NCBI GenBank assembly: GCA_965116625.1
Contig: OZ220717.1
Coordinates: forward strand, 3,782,001 to 3,846,000
Direction of reading: 5' to 3'
Length of the DNA stretch: 64,000 nt
From: VXNE01 sp965116625
Lineage (GTDB): Bacteria; Pseudomonadota; Gammaproteobacteria; Pseudomonadales; Azotimanducaceae
The notes beneath the pieces are model-generated. The model was not told the origin of the DNA. It did no database searches and saw only the letters and a list, made by a program, of their open reading frames with translations. The position numbers were made by a program, and so were the translations under genes. Below, piece by piece: positions 8,745 to 18,315 of this stretch (position 1 is its first letter; every line of letters starts with the position of its first letter).

Positions 8745-10383
8745 CGGGAAGGTCCTCGCGCCGATGCTGGCCGTTGAGGCAGTCACGCGCGATTTCCCGC
8801 GCTTCCTGCACCGTTTCCACCAATCGATCTCCCGGTATGTCCTGGAGGATGTTGAGCGTATGCAGCGTATGCGCGACCGAGCCCGAAAGGCCCATCACGA
8901 TGACCTCCGTCTTTTCCCTCTCCGCGACATCCATGAGCTGTTCGATCACCATGGCGGCGCTGTCGTCGAAGTGCGTGGCGCCGGAGAAATCGAAGATGAC
9001 CACCTCGTGATCCTTGATGTCCCCGCCGACTACAGCCACCAGGCTGTGGGAGGACGCAACGGTGAAGCTTCCGGTGAGGCGCACCATCCCGATACGCGCC
9101 GCAAACGGATCGTCCGTGATCATGTCGTCCTGTCCGGAGAAGAACTCGCGATCCAGGAACGGCACCGATACCACGCTGTCGAGTTCCAGGGACTCCAGTT
9201 GCCGTGCATGCGCCATCCCGGCGGCGATCAGGCCGATCGCGACGGCGGTGATGAGATCGACGAACACGGTGAGGCCCAGCGTGGCCAGCATGACCACGAG
9301 GTGTTCGCTGCGCAAACGGTGCACGCGGGCGAGTAGACGCCAGTCGATGATGTCGACGCCGATCTTCATGACGATGCCGGCGAGCACGGCATGGGGTATC
9401 GGCTCCACGTGCGGCGCGAGGCCGAGCAACACCGCGAGCAGGATCAACGCGAAGCAGACGCCCGACAGCCGGGTGCGCCCTCCGGCGCGGATGTTGGTCA
9501 CAGTGAGCACCGGCGACCCGGCGCCAGGCAATCCTCCGAACAGTCCCGAAACCATGTTGCCGATGCCTTGCCCCACCAGTTCCCGATTCGGCTTGTGCTG
9601 CGTACGGGTCATCGAGTCGGCCACCAGCGAGACGAGAAGACTGTCCACGGAGCCCAGCAGCGCAAGGATGAGCGCCGGCTCCAGCGCGCTCGCCAGGAAG
9701 CTGGCCGATGGCAGCGCAAACTGCAGTTCCGGCATCCCCGTCGGTATCTGTCCGATCACGGGCGCGTCGTTCAGCCAGACAACGCCGAGCGCCGTACCGG
9801 CAATCAACGCCACCAATGGCGCAGGCAGGAAATGCGACAACCGGCGCGGCCAGAGAAAGCAGACCGCGAGCGTGACGGCCCCGATCGCGACGGCGCTGGC
9901 GTTTACCGTGCCAAGCGCCTCCGGCAACGCACCGATCGCGCCCACGGCACCGCCCGGGACCACCGCCGTCCCGAGAAAAGGCAGGATCTGAATAACAATG
10001 ATGATGATGCCGATGCCGGACATGAATCCCGAAATGACGACATGCGGCGTGTAGGCGACGAAGCGGCCGATCCGGGATACGCCCAGCAGAACCTGTAGCA
10101 GGCCGCCCAGGACAACCACGGTCAGGGCTTCCGCCAGGTTCGTGGCATGGGTCGTGACAATGACCGCCATCGCCACGGTCATGGGTGCCGTGGGTCCGGA
10201 GATCTGCGACCGCGTGCCACCGAAGATGGCCGCGAAGAAACCCATCGCGATCGCGCTGTAAAGGCCCGCGGCCGCGCCCAGGCCCGATGCGACCCCGAAG
10301 GCCATCGCGACCGGCAGTGCCACCACGGCGGCGGTGACGCCGCCGAAGACGTCGCCACGAATCGTGGACAGGTCGTAGGTCAT
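8734..10383 (-). CDS. SulP family anion transporter with C-terminal STAS domain
   Basis: 549-residue inner-membrane protein of the SLC26/SulP family (sulfate, bicarbonate or other anions). About 400 residues of hydrophobic segments carry family signatures such as GPTAPMTVAMA and GLFGGLPGAGS. A cytoplasmic STAS domain fills roughly 430-549 (DFSGATHFDDSAAMVIEQL). Length and domain order are normal. The substrate is not deducible. It lies 28 bases downstream of the MscS-type gene and overlaps the hydrolase start, making a three-gene membrane operon. Confidence 0.9.
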   Translation of the reverse strand: MTYDLSTIRGDVFGGVTAAVVALPVAMAFGVASGLGAAAGLYSAIAMGFFAAIFGGTRSQISGPTAPMTVAMAVIVTTHATNLAEALTVVVLGGLLQVLLGVSRIGRFVAYTPHVVISGFMSGIGIIIIVIQILPFLGTAVVPGGAVGAIGALPEALGTVNASAVAIGAVTLAVCFLWPRRLSHFLPAPLVALIAGTALGVVWLNDAPVIGQIPTGMPELQFALPSASFLASALEPALILALLGSVDSLLVSLVADSMTRTQHKPNRELVGQGIGNMVSGLFGGLPGAGSPVLTVTNIRAGGRTRLSGVCFALILLAVLLGLAPHVEPIPHAVLAGIVMKIGVDIIDWRLLARVHRLRSEHLVVMLATLGLTVFVDLITAVAIGLIAAGMAHARQLESLELDSVVSVPFLDREFFSGQDDMITDDPFAARIGMVRLTGSFTVASSHSLVAVVGGDIKDHEVVIFDFSGATHFDDSAAMVIEQLMDVAEREKTEVIVMGLSGSVAHTLHTLNILQDIPGDRLVETVQEAREIARDCLNGQHRREDLPDAS

Positions 10384-10411
10384 CTCGTGCTCCCGGAAAC
10401 GATACGAGCCG

Positions 10412-11491
10412 CTATCCCGGGTCCTGCACCTCCTCCAGCAGCAGCGTCTGTGTCGGGTACGCGATCTCCGCCCCGTGGGACTCGATGATCTGCGCGATCC
10501 TGAGCAGAACGTCTTCCTTGATCATGTGGAAGTCCTCCCAGACCGTCGTCTTCGTGAACGTATACACGAAGAAGTCGAGGGAGGAGGCTCCGAAACTGAC
10601 CAGGTTGACCATCAGCGTCCGCGAGGTGTCGATCTCCTGGTGTGTCTTCAGCATTTCGCGCACGTCTTCGATGATGGCCTTCAGGACGCCGATGTCGTCG
10701 TATCGAACGCCGATGGTCTCGTAGATGCGCCGGTTCCGCATCCTCGACGGATTCTCCACCGCGATGCTGTTGAAGAGACCGTTCGGCACGTACAGCGGAC
10801 GCTGGTCGAAGGTGCGTATCAGCGTCAGGCGCCAGCCGATGTCTTCCACGGTGCCCTCAAGTTCACGGTCCGGTGAGCGAATCCAGTCTCCCACGGCGAA
10901 GGGGCGGTCCAGGTAGATCATCAGCGCCCCGAAGAAGTTCGCCAGCAAGTCCCGCGCGGCGAACCCCACGGCGATGCCGCCGATGCCGCCGAATGCCAGC
11001 ACGCCGGCGACGCTGACGCCCATCGTCTGCAGCGCGATGAGGAAGGCCGTGATCACCACCGCGGCGCGCAACAGCTTGGCGCTGACCGCTGCCGTGGTGG
11101 CGTCCATCCGCCGGCCGGCCCTGCCCCGGTAGGCCGGGTCGGAGATGCTCTTTTCCATGTAGGACACGAACCGCAACGCGAACCACGCCATGAGCAGGAT
11201 CGCAGCCAACTGACGCGCAACGCCAATGTAGTTGAAGATTTCCGCCTTGGACTGCCCGCTCGCGATATCCGCCGCCCAGGAAATACCCATGACGTAGATG
11301 GCCCACCCCACGGGCTTGCGCGCCGCGAACAGCACCGCGTCGTCGTACAGGTTGTGGGTCTTCTCGGCCTCGCGCTCGAGGCGGTCGAAGAACCGTTTTG
11401 CCGCGTACCGCACGACAAGCGTCAGCAGGACGATGCCGAATACGTAACCGGCCCAGGTGTGCGCGGTGATCAGTTCGAGAAAGTCACCCAT
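10412..11491 (-). CDS. MscS-type mechanosensitive ion channel
   Basis: 359 residues. Several N-terminal membrane helices are followed by the pore helix and beta domain of the MscS family, with the recognisable GIGGIAVGFAARDLLANFFG and DRPFAVGDWI stretches. Family members open under membrane tension to release solutes during osmotic downshock; this one is a medium-length MscS/YnaI-like form. Start is the ATG at 11491. It heads the minus-strand operon with sulP and the serine hydrolase and is divergent from lexA. Its promoter must lie in 11492-11616. Confidence 0.88.
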   Translation of the reverse strand: MGDFLELITAHTWAGYVFGIVLLTLVVRYAAKRFFDRLEREAEKTHNLYDDAVLFAARKPVGWAIYVMGISWAADIASGQSKAEIFNYIGVARQLAAILLMAWFALRFVSYMEKSISDPAYRGRAGRRMDATTAAVSAKLLRAAVVITAFLIALQTMGVSVAGVLAFGGIGGIAVGFAARDLLANFFGALMIYLDRPFAVGDWIRSPDRELEGTVEDIGWRLTLIRTFDQRPLYVPNGLFNSIAVENPSRMRNRRIYETIGVRYDDIGVLKAIIEDVREMLKTHQEIDTSRTLMVNLVSFGASSLDFFVYTFTKTTVWEDFHMIKEDVLLRIAQIIESHGAEIAYPTQTLLLEEVQDPG

Positions 11492-11518
11492 GGTTCACGT
11501 TCCCCGCAACGAGGACGA

Positions 11519-11528
11519 CAAACGTTTG
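11519..11528. promoter_or_regulatory. CAAACGTTTG palindrome, LacI/PurR-like operator candidate
   Basis: Perfect 10-base palindrome in the mscS/lexA divergent region, followed by GC, so it resembles the core of a PurR/LacI-family operator. It sits about 28 bases upstream of the mscS start codon. No such regulator is encoded in the window, so binding is speculative. Confidence 0.25.
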
Positions 11529-11616
11529 CAATGTCGATGGATCAAGTCAAGTGCGGGCACGTTCCGGCGATTCACCCGGGTGTGTTCCGGACCCTGTGGT
11601 GGAATACACGCAAATA

Positions 11617-11632
11617 CTGTATATAATCACAG
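11617..11632 (+). promoter_or_regulatory. SOS box (LexA operator) of lexA
   Basis: CTGTATATAATCACAG fits the gammaproteobacterial consensus CTGT-N8-ACAG exactly. It contains a perfect TATAAT at 11622-11627, so LexA binding would cover the -10 element. The operator lies 37 bases before the lexA start, as expected for autorepression. A clear -35 was not seen. An 8-base tandem repeat (GTCAACAG twice, 11644-11659) lies between box and start. Confidence 0.9.
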
Positions 11633-11669
11633 CCAGGGTCGCCGTCAACAGGTCAACAGGAGCGCCGCC

Positions 11670-12266
11670 ATGCAAGGTCTTACGCGCCGGCAAGCCGAAG
11701 TGCTGGATGTCATCCGGTCACACATCGCCGACACCGGGTATCCGCCCACGCGCGCCGACATAGCGTCGGAACTGGGGTTCAGGTCGGCAAACGCCGCGGA
11801 GGAGCACCTGAAGGCGCTCGCACGCAAGGGCGCCATCGAAGTGATCCCCGGGACCTCCCGGGGCATCCGGCTGCCGGGCGGCAACGGCCTGCCGATCGTC
11901 GGCCGGGTCGCCGCCGGCAGTCCCCTGCTGGCAGTGGAACACATCGAAGACACCTGCGACGTGCCGCCGACCCTCTTCAGCCCGAGGGCGGACTTCCTGC
12001 TGCGCGTGCGTGGCGACAGCATGACCGGCGCCGGAATCCTCGACGGCGACCTGCTCGCCGTGCACAAGACCGCTCAGGCGCGCGACGGACAGATCGTGGT
12101 TGCCCGCATCGAGGACGAGGTCACCGTAAAGCGGCTGCAACGCCCGCGTCGCGACCAGGTGTTGCTGCTGCCCGAGAACGATGACTACGAACCGATCGAG
12201 GTCGACCTCAGGCGCCAGGAACTCGTCATCGAGGGCCTGAGCGTCGGCGTCATAAGACACCACTAG
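11670..12266 (+). CDS. lexA: SOS repressor LexA
   Basis: 198-residue SOS repressor that cleaves itself when RecA is active. The N-terminal winged helix has TGYPPTRADIASELGF. The cleavage site is A82-G83 in VAAGSPLL, the catalytic serine is S117 in RGDSMTGAG and the lysine is K154 in VTVKR. The ATG at 11670 has a GGAG site; upstream in-frame starts lie before the SOS box and are excluded. lexA is monocistronic and convergent with topA 29 bases away. The sulA gene that follows lexA in pseudomonads is missing here. Confidence 0.97.
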   Translation: MQGLTRRQAEVLDVIRSHIADTGYPPTRADIASELGFRSANAAEEHLKALARKGAIEVIPGTSRGIRLPGGNGLPIVGRVAAGSPLLAVEHIEDTCDVPPTLFSPRADFLLRVRGDSMTGAGILDGDLLAVHKTAQARDGQIVVARIEDEVTVKRLQRPRRDQVLLLPENDDYEPIEVDLRRQELVIEGLSVGVIRHH

Positions 12267-12295
12267 TCCCGTCCCGGGCACTGCACCGAGACTTG

Positions 12296-14983
12296 CTAGC
12301 GGCGTCGACCCCGGCCTGAACGCGCGGTCTTCCGCGTCCTGCCGGTCCTGGCCGCCGGTTCGGCCTGCTCCCATCGCCCGTTGCGGTAGAAGGCGCGCCA
12401 CTTGGTGGCCTTGCCGTCCTTCTCCGAGGCAAGGAACTGCTGGCGCGTCTTGCGGGCGAACCTGATCTGGGCGGGGTTGCCGTCGGGGTCGCTTTCCGGG
12501 GCCTCCAGCAGATATGCGAACTTCGGATCCAGTTCGTTCGCGTGGGGTTTGAGTTCCGACACAAGCGGCGGCCGGGTCTCCCGGTTGCGCGGGAATCCGC
12601 TTGCTGCGAGGAATATCCCGTTCGCGCCGTCGCGCAGCACGTAGTGGTCGTCCACTGTGACGCAGCTGAGTTCCGGCATCGGCACCGGGTCCGCCCTCGG
12701 CGGCGCCGGCTGTCCGTTCCGTAGCAGCTTGCGGGTATTGGTGCAGGACGCGTTGGTGCAGCCGAAATACTTGCCGAAGCGGCCGGACTTGAGCTGCATC
12801 TCGCCGCCGCACTTCTCGCATTCGACCACCGGGCCGTCGTAGCCCTTGATCCGGAACTTGCCGCGCTCGAGTTCGAACCCTGCGCAATCCGGATTCCTGC
12901 CACAGACATGCAGCTTGCGCGATTCGTCGATCAGGAAGGCGTCCATGGCCGTGTTGCAGATGCGGCATCGCCGTTTGGCTCGAAGGATCTTCGATTCCCG
13001 TTCGTCGTCTTCGTCGGCAACATCGACGACTTCATTGTCCGAAAGGAGATCCATCGTGTTCGTGCACCGCTCCTTGGGCGGCAGCCGATAGCCGGAGCAG
13101 CCGAGGAATACGCCGGTGCTGGCGGTTCGAACCTGCATCGGCCTTCCGCACCGGCCGCAGGGAATGTCCGTTTCCGTGGGCACGTTCGCGCGCATGCCGC
13201 CCTCGGCGCTTCCCGCATGGGAGAGCTTGTCGCTGAAGTCTCCGTAGAAGCTGTCGAGCACGGCGTGCCACCCGCGTTCGCCATCGGCGATCTGGTCCAG
13301 TTCGCGCTCCATGCCGGCCGTGAACGAGTAGTCCATCAGGTCGCTGAAGTTCTCGACGAGCCTGTCGGTCACGAGTTCGCCGATCTTCTCGACGTGGAAG
13401 CGCCTGCGCTCAAGCGTCACGTAGCCGCGATCCTGAATGGTGGAAATGATCGATGCATACGTCGATGGCCGTCCGATACCCCGGCGTTCCAGTTCTCGCA
13501 CCAGGCTCGCCTCCGTGTACCGGGCCGGCGGCTTGGTGAAATGCTGCACAACGTTCGCGTCGACAAGCCGCAGGGCCTCTCCCTCCACGTATTCAGGCAA
13601 CGGCTTGTCCTCGTCCCGGCGCGAGGCGGGCGGCAGAACGCGCGTGAAGCCATCGAACTTCACGTTGCGGCCCCGCGCGGTCAACTCGAAGTCGCCGGCC
13701 CGCACCGTCACCGTCGTGGACGTGTAGCGGGCGGGCGTCATCTGGCACGCGACGAACTGCCGCCAGATGAGCCCGTACAGGCGCCGTTCCTCCTGTGACA
13801 GCGAGGCCGGGCCGGACGGGCCGGATCCAACCGCCGTGGGCCGGATCGCCTCATGGGCTTCCTGCGCCGATGATCTGCTCCGATACGCATTTGGCCTGTC
13901 CGGCAGGTACGGCTGACCGAATTCCCCCTCGATGTAGGCACGCGCACGCCCGATGGCGTCCGCCGACAGGTTCATCGAGTCCGTGCGCATGTAGGTGATG
14001 TGTCCCGCCTCGTAGAGCCGCTGCGCGACAGTCATGGTCCGGCGCACCGTAAACCCGAGCCGCGCCGCCGCTGCCTGTTGCAGGGTCGAGGTGATGAACG
14101 GCGGGTTGGGTCTCGACTGCGTCGGCCGGTCCTCGCGTTTTTCCACTACGAATTCGGACCGCCGCAACCGTTCGAGGGCCTCGTTGGCAGCCTGGGCGTC
14201 GGTGGGACGGAAGCGCTTGCCGCCGTCTCTCGCGACGCCGAACCGATGCTCGGCATCGCTGGGTTCGGGTTGCCGGGCCAGGTCCGCGAAACCTTCCCAG
14301 TACTCCTCCGGGATGAATGCGCGTATCTCGCGTTCGCGTTCCACGATGAGCCGCACGGCGACCGACTGCACGCGGCCCGCGGAGAGGTTTCTCGCCACCT
14401 TGGCCCAGAGTAGCGGTGACAGTTCGAAACCTACGACACGGTCGAGGAAACGCCGCGCCTGCTGTGCATTGACACGGTTTTCGTCGACCTTGCCAGGGTT
14501 CCGGAACGCCTCTTCCAGGGCGGACTTGGTGATTTCGCTGAAGACTACCCGGCGGAACTTGTCGGGGTCGCCGCCGATCAATTCCTGCAGGTGCCATGCG
14601 ATCGCTTCGCCTTCGCGATCGAGGTCCGTCGCCAGATAGACCTGCTCGGCGCGGTCCGCGAACCTGCGCAGTTCGTCGACCACCTTCTCCTTGCCGGGCA
14701 AGGTCTCGTATTCCGCCTTCCAGCCATTGTCGGGGTCCACCCCCATCCGGCGTACAAGCTGCGCCCGGGCCCGCCTCGCCTTGTACTCCGCCCTTTCCTT
14801 CGGCGGGAGTTTGCGGGTCCTGGCCGCTTCGCGCGTGCGTTCCGCGGCATCCGCGCGCCTCCCTCCGACGGGAAGGTCGCGCACGTGCCCCACGCTCGAC
14901 TTGACGACGTAGTCCCTGCCGAGATAGCGATTGATTGTCCGGGCCTTTGCCGGAGACTCAACGATGACAAGCGATTGCGCCAT
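12296..14983 (-). CDS. topA: DNA topoisomerase I
   Basis: 895-residue type IA topoisomerase that relaxes negative supercoils. The Toprim domain opens with VIVESPAKAR, and the catalytic tyrosine is Y331 in ITYMRTDS. Three C-terminal four-cysteine zinc modules follow: CGRCG with later CSGY and C, CRICN with later CGRNPDC, and CEKCGGEMQ with later CTNASC. The tail is Arg/Lys-rich. Length fits the family (E. coli 865). The start at 14983 has a GAGGGAG site. A strong promoter lies about 160 bases upstream, so the gene has a long leader. Confidence 0.97.
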   Translation of the reverse strand: MAQSLVIVESPAKARTINRYLGRDYVVKSSVGHVRDLPVGGRRADAAERTREAARTRKLPPKERAEYKARRARAQLVRRMGVDPDNGWKAEYETLPGKEKVVDELRRFADRAEQVYLATDLDREGEAIAWHLQELIGGDPDKFRRVVFSEITKSALEEAFRNPGKVDENRVNAQQARRFLDRVVGFELSPLLWAKVARNLSAGRVQSVAVRLIVEREREIRAFIPEEYWEGFADLARQPEPSDAEHRFGVARDGGKRFRPTDAQAANEALERLRRSEFVVEKREDRPTQSRPNPPFITSTLQQAAAARLGFTVRRTMTVAQRLYEAGHITYMRTDSMNLSADAIGRARAYIEGEFGQPYLPDRPNAYRSRSSAQEAHEAIRPTAVGSGPSGPASLSQEERRLYGLIWRQFVACQMTPARYTSTTVTVRAGDFELTARGRNVKFDGFTRVLPPASRRDEDKPLPEYVEGEALRLVDANVVQHFTKPPARYTEASLVRELERRGIGRPSTYASIISTIQDRGYVTLERRRFHVEKIGELVTDRLVENFSDLMDYSFTAGMERELDQIADGERGWHAVLDSFYGDFSDKLSHAGSAEGGMRANVPTETDIPCGRCGRPMQVRTASTGVFLGCSGYRLPPKERCTNTMDLLSDNEVVDVADEDDERESKILRAKRRCRICNTAMDAFLIDESRKLHVCGRNPDCAGFELERGKFRIKGYDGPVVECEKCGGEMQLKSGRFGKYFGCTNASCTNTRKLLRNGQPAPPRADPVPMPELSCVTVDDHYVLRDGANGIFLAASGFPRNRETRPPLVSELKPHANELDPKFAYLLEAPESDPDGNPAQIRFARKTRQQFLASEKDGKATKWRAFYRNGRWEQAEPAARTGRTRKTARSGRGRRR

Positions 14984-15146
14984 CGAACTCCCTCATTCCC
15001 CTCTATGGAAATACGCTGCCAGCGACAGGTAGCGCACCACCAGGTTCTTTGCCCGTCAGCGATCGGGGAGCTTCCCCGGCTGAAGGCTCTCTGTGTCGCG
15101 CGAACCGAGGTTGCAATCCGCCCCAATCCCCGGCGACACGGGGGCA

Positions 15147-15176
15147 CTTATAGATATTGCCTTGAGTCCCTGTCAA
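15147..15176 (-). promoter_or_regulatory. strong sigma-70 promoter for topA
   Basis: On the minus strand: consensus TTGACA (15176-15171), 18-base spacer, TATAAG (15152-15147). Transcription would start near 15140, leaving a leader of about 155 bases before topA. The leader includes a small perfect stem, CGGGGA-AGC-TCCCCG, with no T tract. Nothing else was recognised in 14984-15255. Confidence 0.7.
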
Positions 15177-15255
15177 CCGCGTCGTTCCCGCTGCGTCCTG
15201 TCGCTACCAGTGCGGCCCGGAGAAACGCGAAGCCGTCGGGGAGCAATGGTTCCAC

Positions 15256-15816
15256 TCACTCGTCGGGGCTGCGGGACACCTCGAAACCGGCCTGCAACCC
15301 GGCGATCGCACGCAGGCGTTCGGCGATTTCGGCCACCAGTTCCGCCGCCTCCCGGCCCCTCGGGTTCTCCGACCAATACCAACTCGCCATGCTCTCGGAG
15401 GCTTCCATCCCAAGGCATTGATCTTCGAGGCCGGCCACCGCCCCGGCAACGTCACGCCAATACTCGGCGTCGACACCCGGTAGCGGCACCTCCGGATGCG
15501 CGGTCCATCCCGGAATGGGCACGGACCCGCGCACGTCGCGCAACAGAAACCAGCGGGGCGCCCCCCGCCAGGGCCCGGATGCCGGCATGCGGTAGGCGCA
15601 GCACGGCTGCGTGACGTCCCGGGCAACGCCATCCGAGCCGACGCGTTCCTCGGCCGGCGCGCCGCGCTTCGGCACCGAGGCGACCTCCACGACGAGCCCC
15701 TCGCGCCGCGCCCGTTCCCGCAGCCTTACGAGCAAACGGTCCCGTTTTGTCGGCATCAACCAAAGTATGGGTGCGAAGGCCAGGACCAGGAGCCCGCCCA
15801 CGATCAGCCACGTCAT
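15256..15816 (-). CDS. topA-linked single-pass membrane protein, conserved in gammaproteobacteria
   Basis: 186 residues: one N-terminal membrane segment (about 3-20, ending APILWLMP), a basic stretch, and a soluble domain with a tryptophan-rich core (YRMPASGPWRG, PRWFLLRD) and a C-terminal MASWYWSENP. This pattern recalls the small proteins beside topA in pseudomonads, sometimes loosely annotated as YajC-like. No catalytic motif is visible and I assign no function. It precedes topA on the same strand but topA has its own promoter. It is divergent from uspA over 88 bases in which I see no convincing promoter. Confidence 0.65.
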   Translation of the reverse strand: MTWLIVGGLLVLAFAPILWLMPTKRDRLLVRLRERARREGLVVEVASVPKRGAPAEERVGSDGVARDVTQPCCAYRMPASGPWRGAPRWFLLRDVRGSVPIPGWTAHPEVPLPGVDAEYWRDVAGAVAGLEDQCLGMEASESMASWYWSENPRGREAAELVAEIAERLRAIAGLQAGFEVSRSPDE

Positions 15817-15904
15817 GGGGCCGGCCCGGCATGTCGGCGCTTATTCGATGCAACGCAAATCATTGTGTTGTATCGTCGCCGCAACCGGGTCGCAAGGCAA
15901 TCGC

Positions 15905-16360
15905 ATGAGCGGATACAAACGTATTCTGCTTGCTGTCGACCTTGCCGAGGAGTCGAGCATCGTCGGCGAGCGGGCTGTCCAGTTGGCACGTCTTTTCGAC
16001 GCCCAGCTGCATGTCGTTCACGTGGTCGAACCACTCAGCCTCGTGTACGGCGGCGACATCCCCATGGACATGTCTTCAGTACAGGACCAGATCCAGGAGC
16101 AGGCCCAGACGAGCCTGGACGATTTCTGTGAGGCGGCCGGCGTGCCGGACGCGCACCGATACCTGATTTTTGGACGCCCGGAGACGGAGATTCACCGCAT
16201 CGCAATGTCCGCGGATATCGACGCCATCGTTGTCGGAAGCCACGGGCGGCAGGGTCTGGCCCTGCTTCTCGGCTCCACGGCAAACGGCGTCCTGCACGGC
16301 GCATCCTGCGATGTGCTGGCCGTTCGCGTTGGACCGGGGGCGCACCAGAGCGCCGACTGA
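15905..16360 (+). CDS. universal stress protein, UspA family
   Basis: 151-residue single-domain Usp. The N-terminal strand motif KRILLAVDLAEES and the C-terminal nucleotide-binding loop GSHGRQGLALLLGST are the family hallmarks, the latter of the ATP-binding type. Usp proteins are cytosolic dimers made under starvation or stress, with client processes usually unknown. The ATG at 15905 was chosen because the family starts directly with the first strand; earlier in-frame codons would add unrelated residues. slt begins 77 bases downstream and may be co-transcribed. Confidence 0.9.
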   Translation: MSGYKRILLAVDLAEESSIVGERAVQLARLFDAQLHVVHVVEPLSLVYGGDIPMDMSSVQDQIQEQAQTSLDDFCEAAGVPDAHRYLIFGRPETEIHRIAMSADIDAIVVGSHGRQGLALLLGSTANGVLHGASCDVLAVRVGPGAHQSAD

Positions 16361-16437
16361 CGACCTTGCCGTACCAGCAACACGCGTTCGCGCCCCGTGC
16401 GCGGCCCTCCCCGAATGCCATGTGTCAGCGGCTGGCA

Positions 16438-18315
16438 ATGAGGTTCGTGGTGATGATCCTCGCCCTCGCCGCAACGGCCGGTCCCGCCCGCGCCGACACC
16501 TACCAGCTTCGAACCGAATACAAGCGTGCCATCGCTGCAATCGAGTCGGGACACAGCAGCGACTTCCGCAGCGCGTTGGCCGCCCTCACCGACTATCCGC
16601 TGCACCCCTACCTCGTGTACTTCGACGCGCGGCGGCGCGTCAGCCGCATGTCCCCGAACGAAGCGTTGGTGCTCAAGGAACGCCTCGACGACACGCACCT
16701 GGGGCCGCGCCTGTTCGAAACGTGGCTGATCGCGCAGGCGCGGCGAGGGCGCTGGCAGACATACCGCGACCACTACGAGCCCATGGAGCGCGCCGACGGG
16801 AGGTGCTTCTACGCCCGATCGATCTACCGCACGGGGGACCGGGCCGAAGCGCTGCGCCTGGTGCCGGAACTCTGGGTCGTGGGCGTCTCGCAACCCAAGG
16901 AATGCGATCCCCTGTTCGCGGTATGGATGGCCCAGGGCGGACTGACCGACGACCTGGTGTGGGAACGCCTGCGCCTCGCGCTCGACGCCAATGAGCGCGT
17001 GCTCGCGCGCTATCTCCTGGGGCGCTTCACGAGTGCCAGGGCGAGTGCCGCCCGGGCCCTGTACGACGGCCACGTGCGGCCAGGCAACGTGCGCCGGCCG
17101 TCGCGTTTCCCGAATACAACCTACGGCTCCGAGGCACTGGGCCACGCGCTCGCCCGCTACGCCCGCACCGACCCGGTCGACGCCGCCAGGCAGTGGCCCG
17201 CGTATGCCCGACGCAGCATGTCAGAGGAGACGCGCGCATTCATCCTCGAGCGCCTGACCGCCGCGCTGGCGCTCGCCGGTGAGTCCGCCGCCGATCACCT
17301 CGACACGCCGGCAGACGCCCCCGGATCCGCCCGGTTCAACCGGGATATGGCGCTGGCGAGCATCATCCACCAGCGCTGGCGGGACATCGCCCGCTGGATC
17401 GAGGCGATGGACGAGGAAGAACGCGCAGCGCGGGAGTGGCGTTACTGGCTCGGCCGGGCGCTCTCCGAGGCCGGATCCCCGAAGGGCGATGCCCTGCTTG
17501 CCGACGTGGCGCGGTACCGGTCCTACTATGGCTTTCTCGCCGCCCAGAAACTCGGGCTCGAGCCGTCCCTCAACGCGCGCGACCCGTCGCCGGCAAGTCG
17601 GCCCGACCATCCCGCGATAGCACGCATGCTGGAACTCTATGCCGTCGGCGACCTCGTGAACGCGCGCCGCGAGTGGAACTGGATGTTCGAGAAGTTCAGC
17701 GCGGCCGACCAGGGCGCGCTGATCGAACTGGCCGCCGATATCGGCTGGATCAACCAGGCGATCTTCGGCGCCAACCGCCCGGAACTCATCGACCTCGTCA
17801 CGCTGCGCTTTCCGACGCCATACCTGCATCTGTACCGGCGGCTCGCCTTCCAGACGGACCTGCCGCTCTCGCTGCTGCTCGCCGTGACGCGCAAGGAGAG
17901 TGCATTCAACCCGCGCGCGGTCTCGCCCGCCGGCGCTGTCGGCCTGATGCAGCTCATGCCGCCGACAGCGCGGCACACGGCCGCGCGCGCACGCCTCGGA
18001 CAACCCTCGCAGCGCGATCTCTTCGACGCCGCCGACAACATCGAACTCGGCGCCCACTACCTCGCCGAACTCATGGACCGCTACGATGGCCATCGCGTGC
18101 TCGTGGCGGGCGCGTACAACGCTGGACCTGGCCGGGTGGCCGGGTGGCGAAAGGAGCGCCGCGACCTTCCGGCGGACGCCTGGATCGAAGCGATTCCAAT
18201 CCGCGAGACCCGCGAATACGTTCAGGCGGTCCTCGCCTTCGACCTCGTGTACTCCCACCTGCTGGGCGAGCCCGTCTCCACCCTGCTGAATCCAGGCGAG
18301 GAGCGGGTGCCGTGA
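16438..18315 (+). CDS. slt: soluble lytic murein transglycosylase
   Basis: 625-residue periplasmic lytic transglycosylase that cleaves peptidoglycan glycan strands to anhydro-muropeptides. A signal peptide ends near PARA, then comes a long alpha-superhelical region, and the C-terminal goose-lysozyme-like domain has catalytic E487 (RKESAFNP), GLMQLMPPTA and AGAYNAGPGRV. Length is normal for Slt70. Start at 16438 opens the signal peptide; ATGs at 16366 and 16420 are alternatives. Its last bases overlap the tatD start (GTGA), beginning a coupled run of genes that ends with ddl. Confidence 0.93.
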   Translation: MRFVVMILALAATAGPARADTYQLRTEYKRAIAAIESGHSSDFRSALAALTDYPLHPYLVYFDARRRVSRMSPNEALVLKERLDDTHLGPRLFETWLIAQARRGRWQTYRDHYEPMERADGRCFYARSIYRTGDRAEALRLVPELWVVGVSQPKECDPLFAVWMAQGGLTDDLVWERLRLALDANERVLARYLLGRFTSARASAARALYDGHVRPGNVRRPSRFPNTTYGSEALGHALARYARTDPVDAARQWPAYARRSMSEETRAFILERLTAALALAGESAADHLDTPADAPGSARFNRDMALASIIHQRWRDIARWIEAMDEEERAAREWRYWLGRALSEAGSPKGDALLADVARYRSYYGFLAAQKLGLEPSLNARDPSPASRPDHPAIARMLELYAVGDLVNARREWNWMFEKFSAADQGALIELAADIGWINQAIFGANRPELIDLVTLRFPTPYLHLYRRLAFQTDLPLSLLLAVTRKESAFNPRAVSPAGAVGLMQLMPPTARHTAARARLGQPSQRDLFDAADNIELGAHYLAELMDRYDGHRVLVAGAYNAGPGRVAGWRKERRDLPADAWIEAIPIRETREYVQAVLAFDLVYSHLLGEPVSTLLNPGEERVP

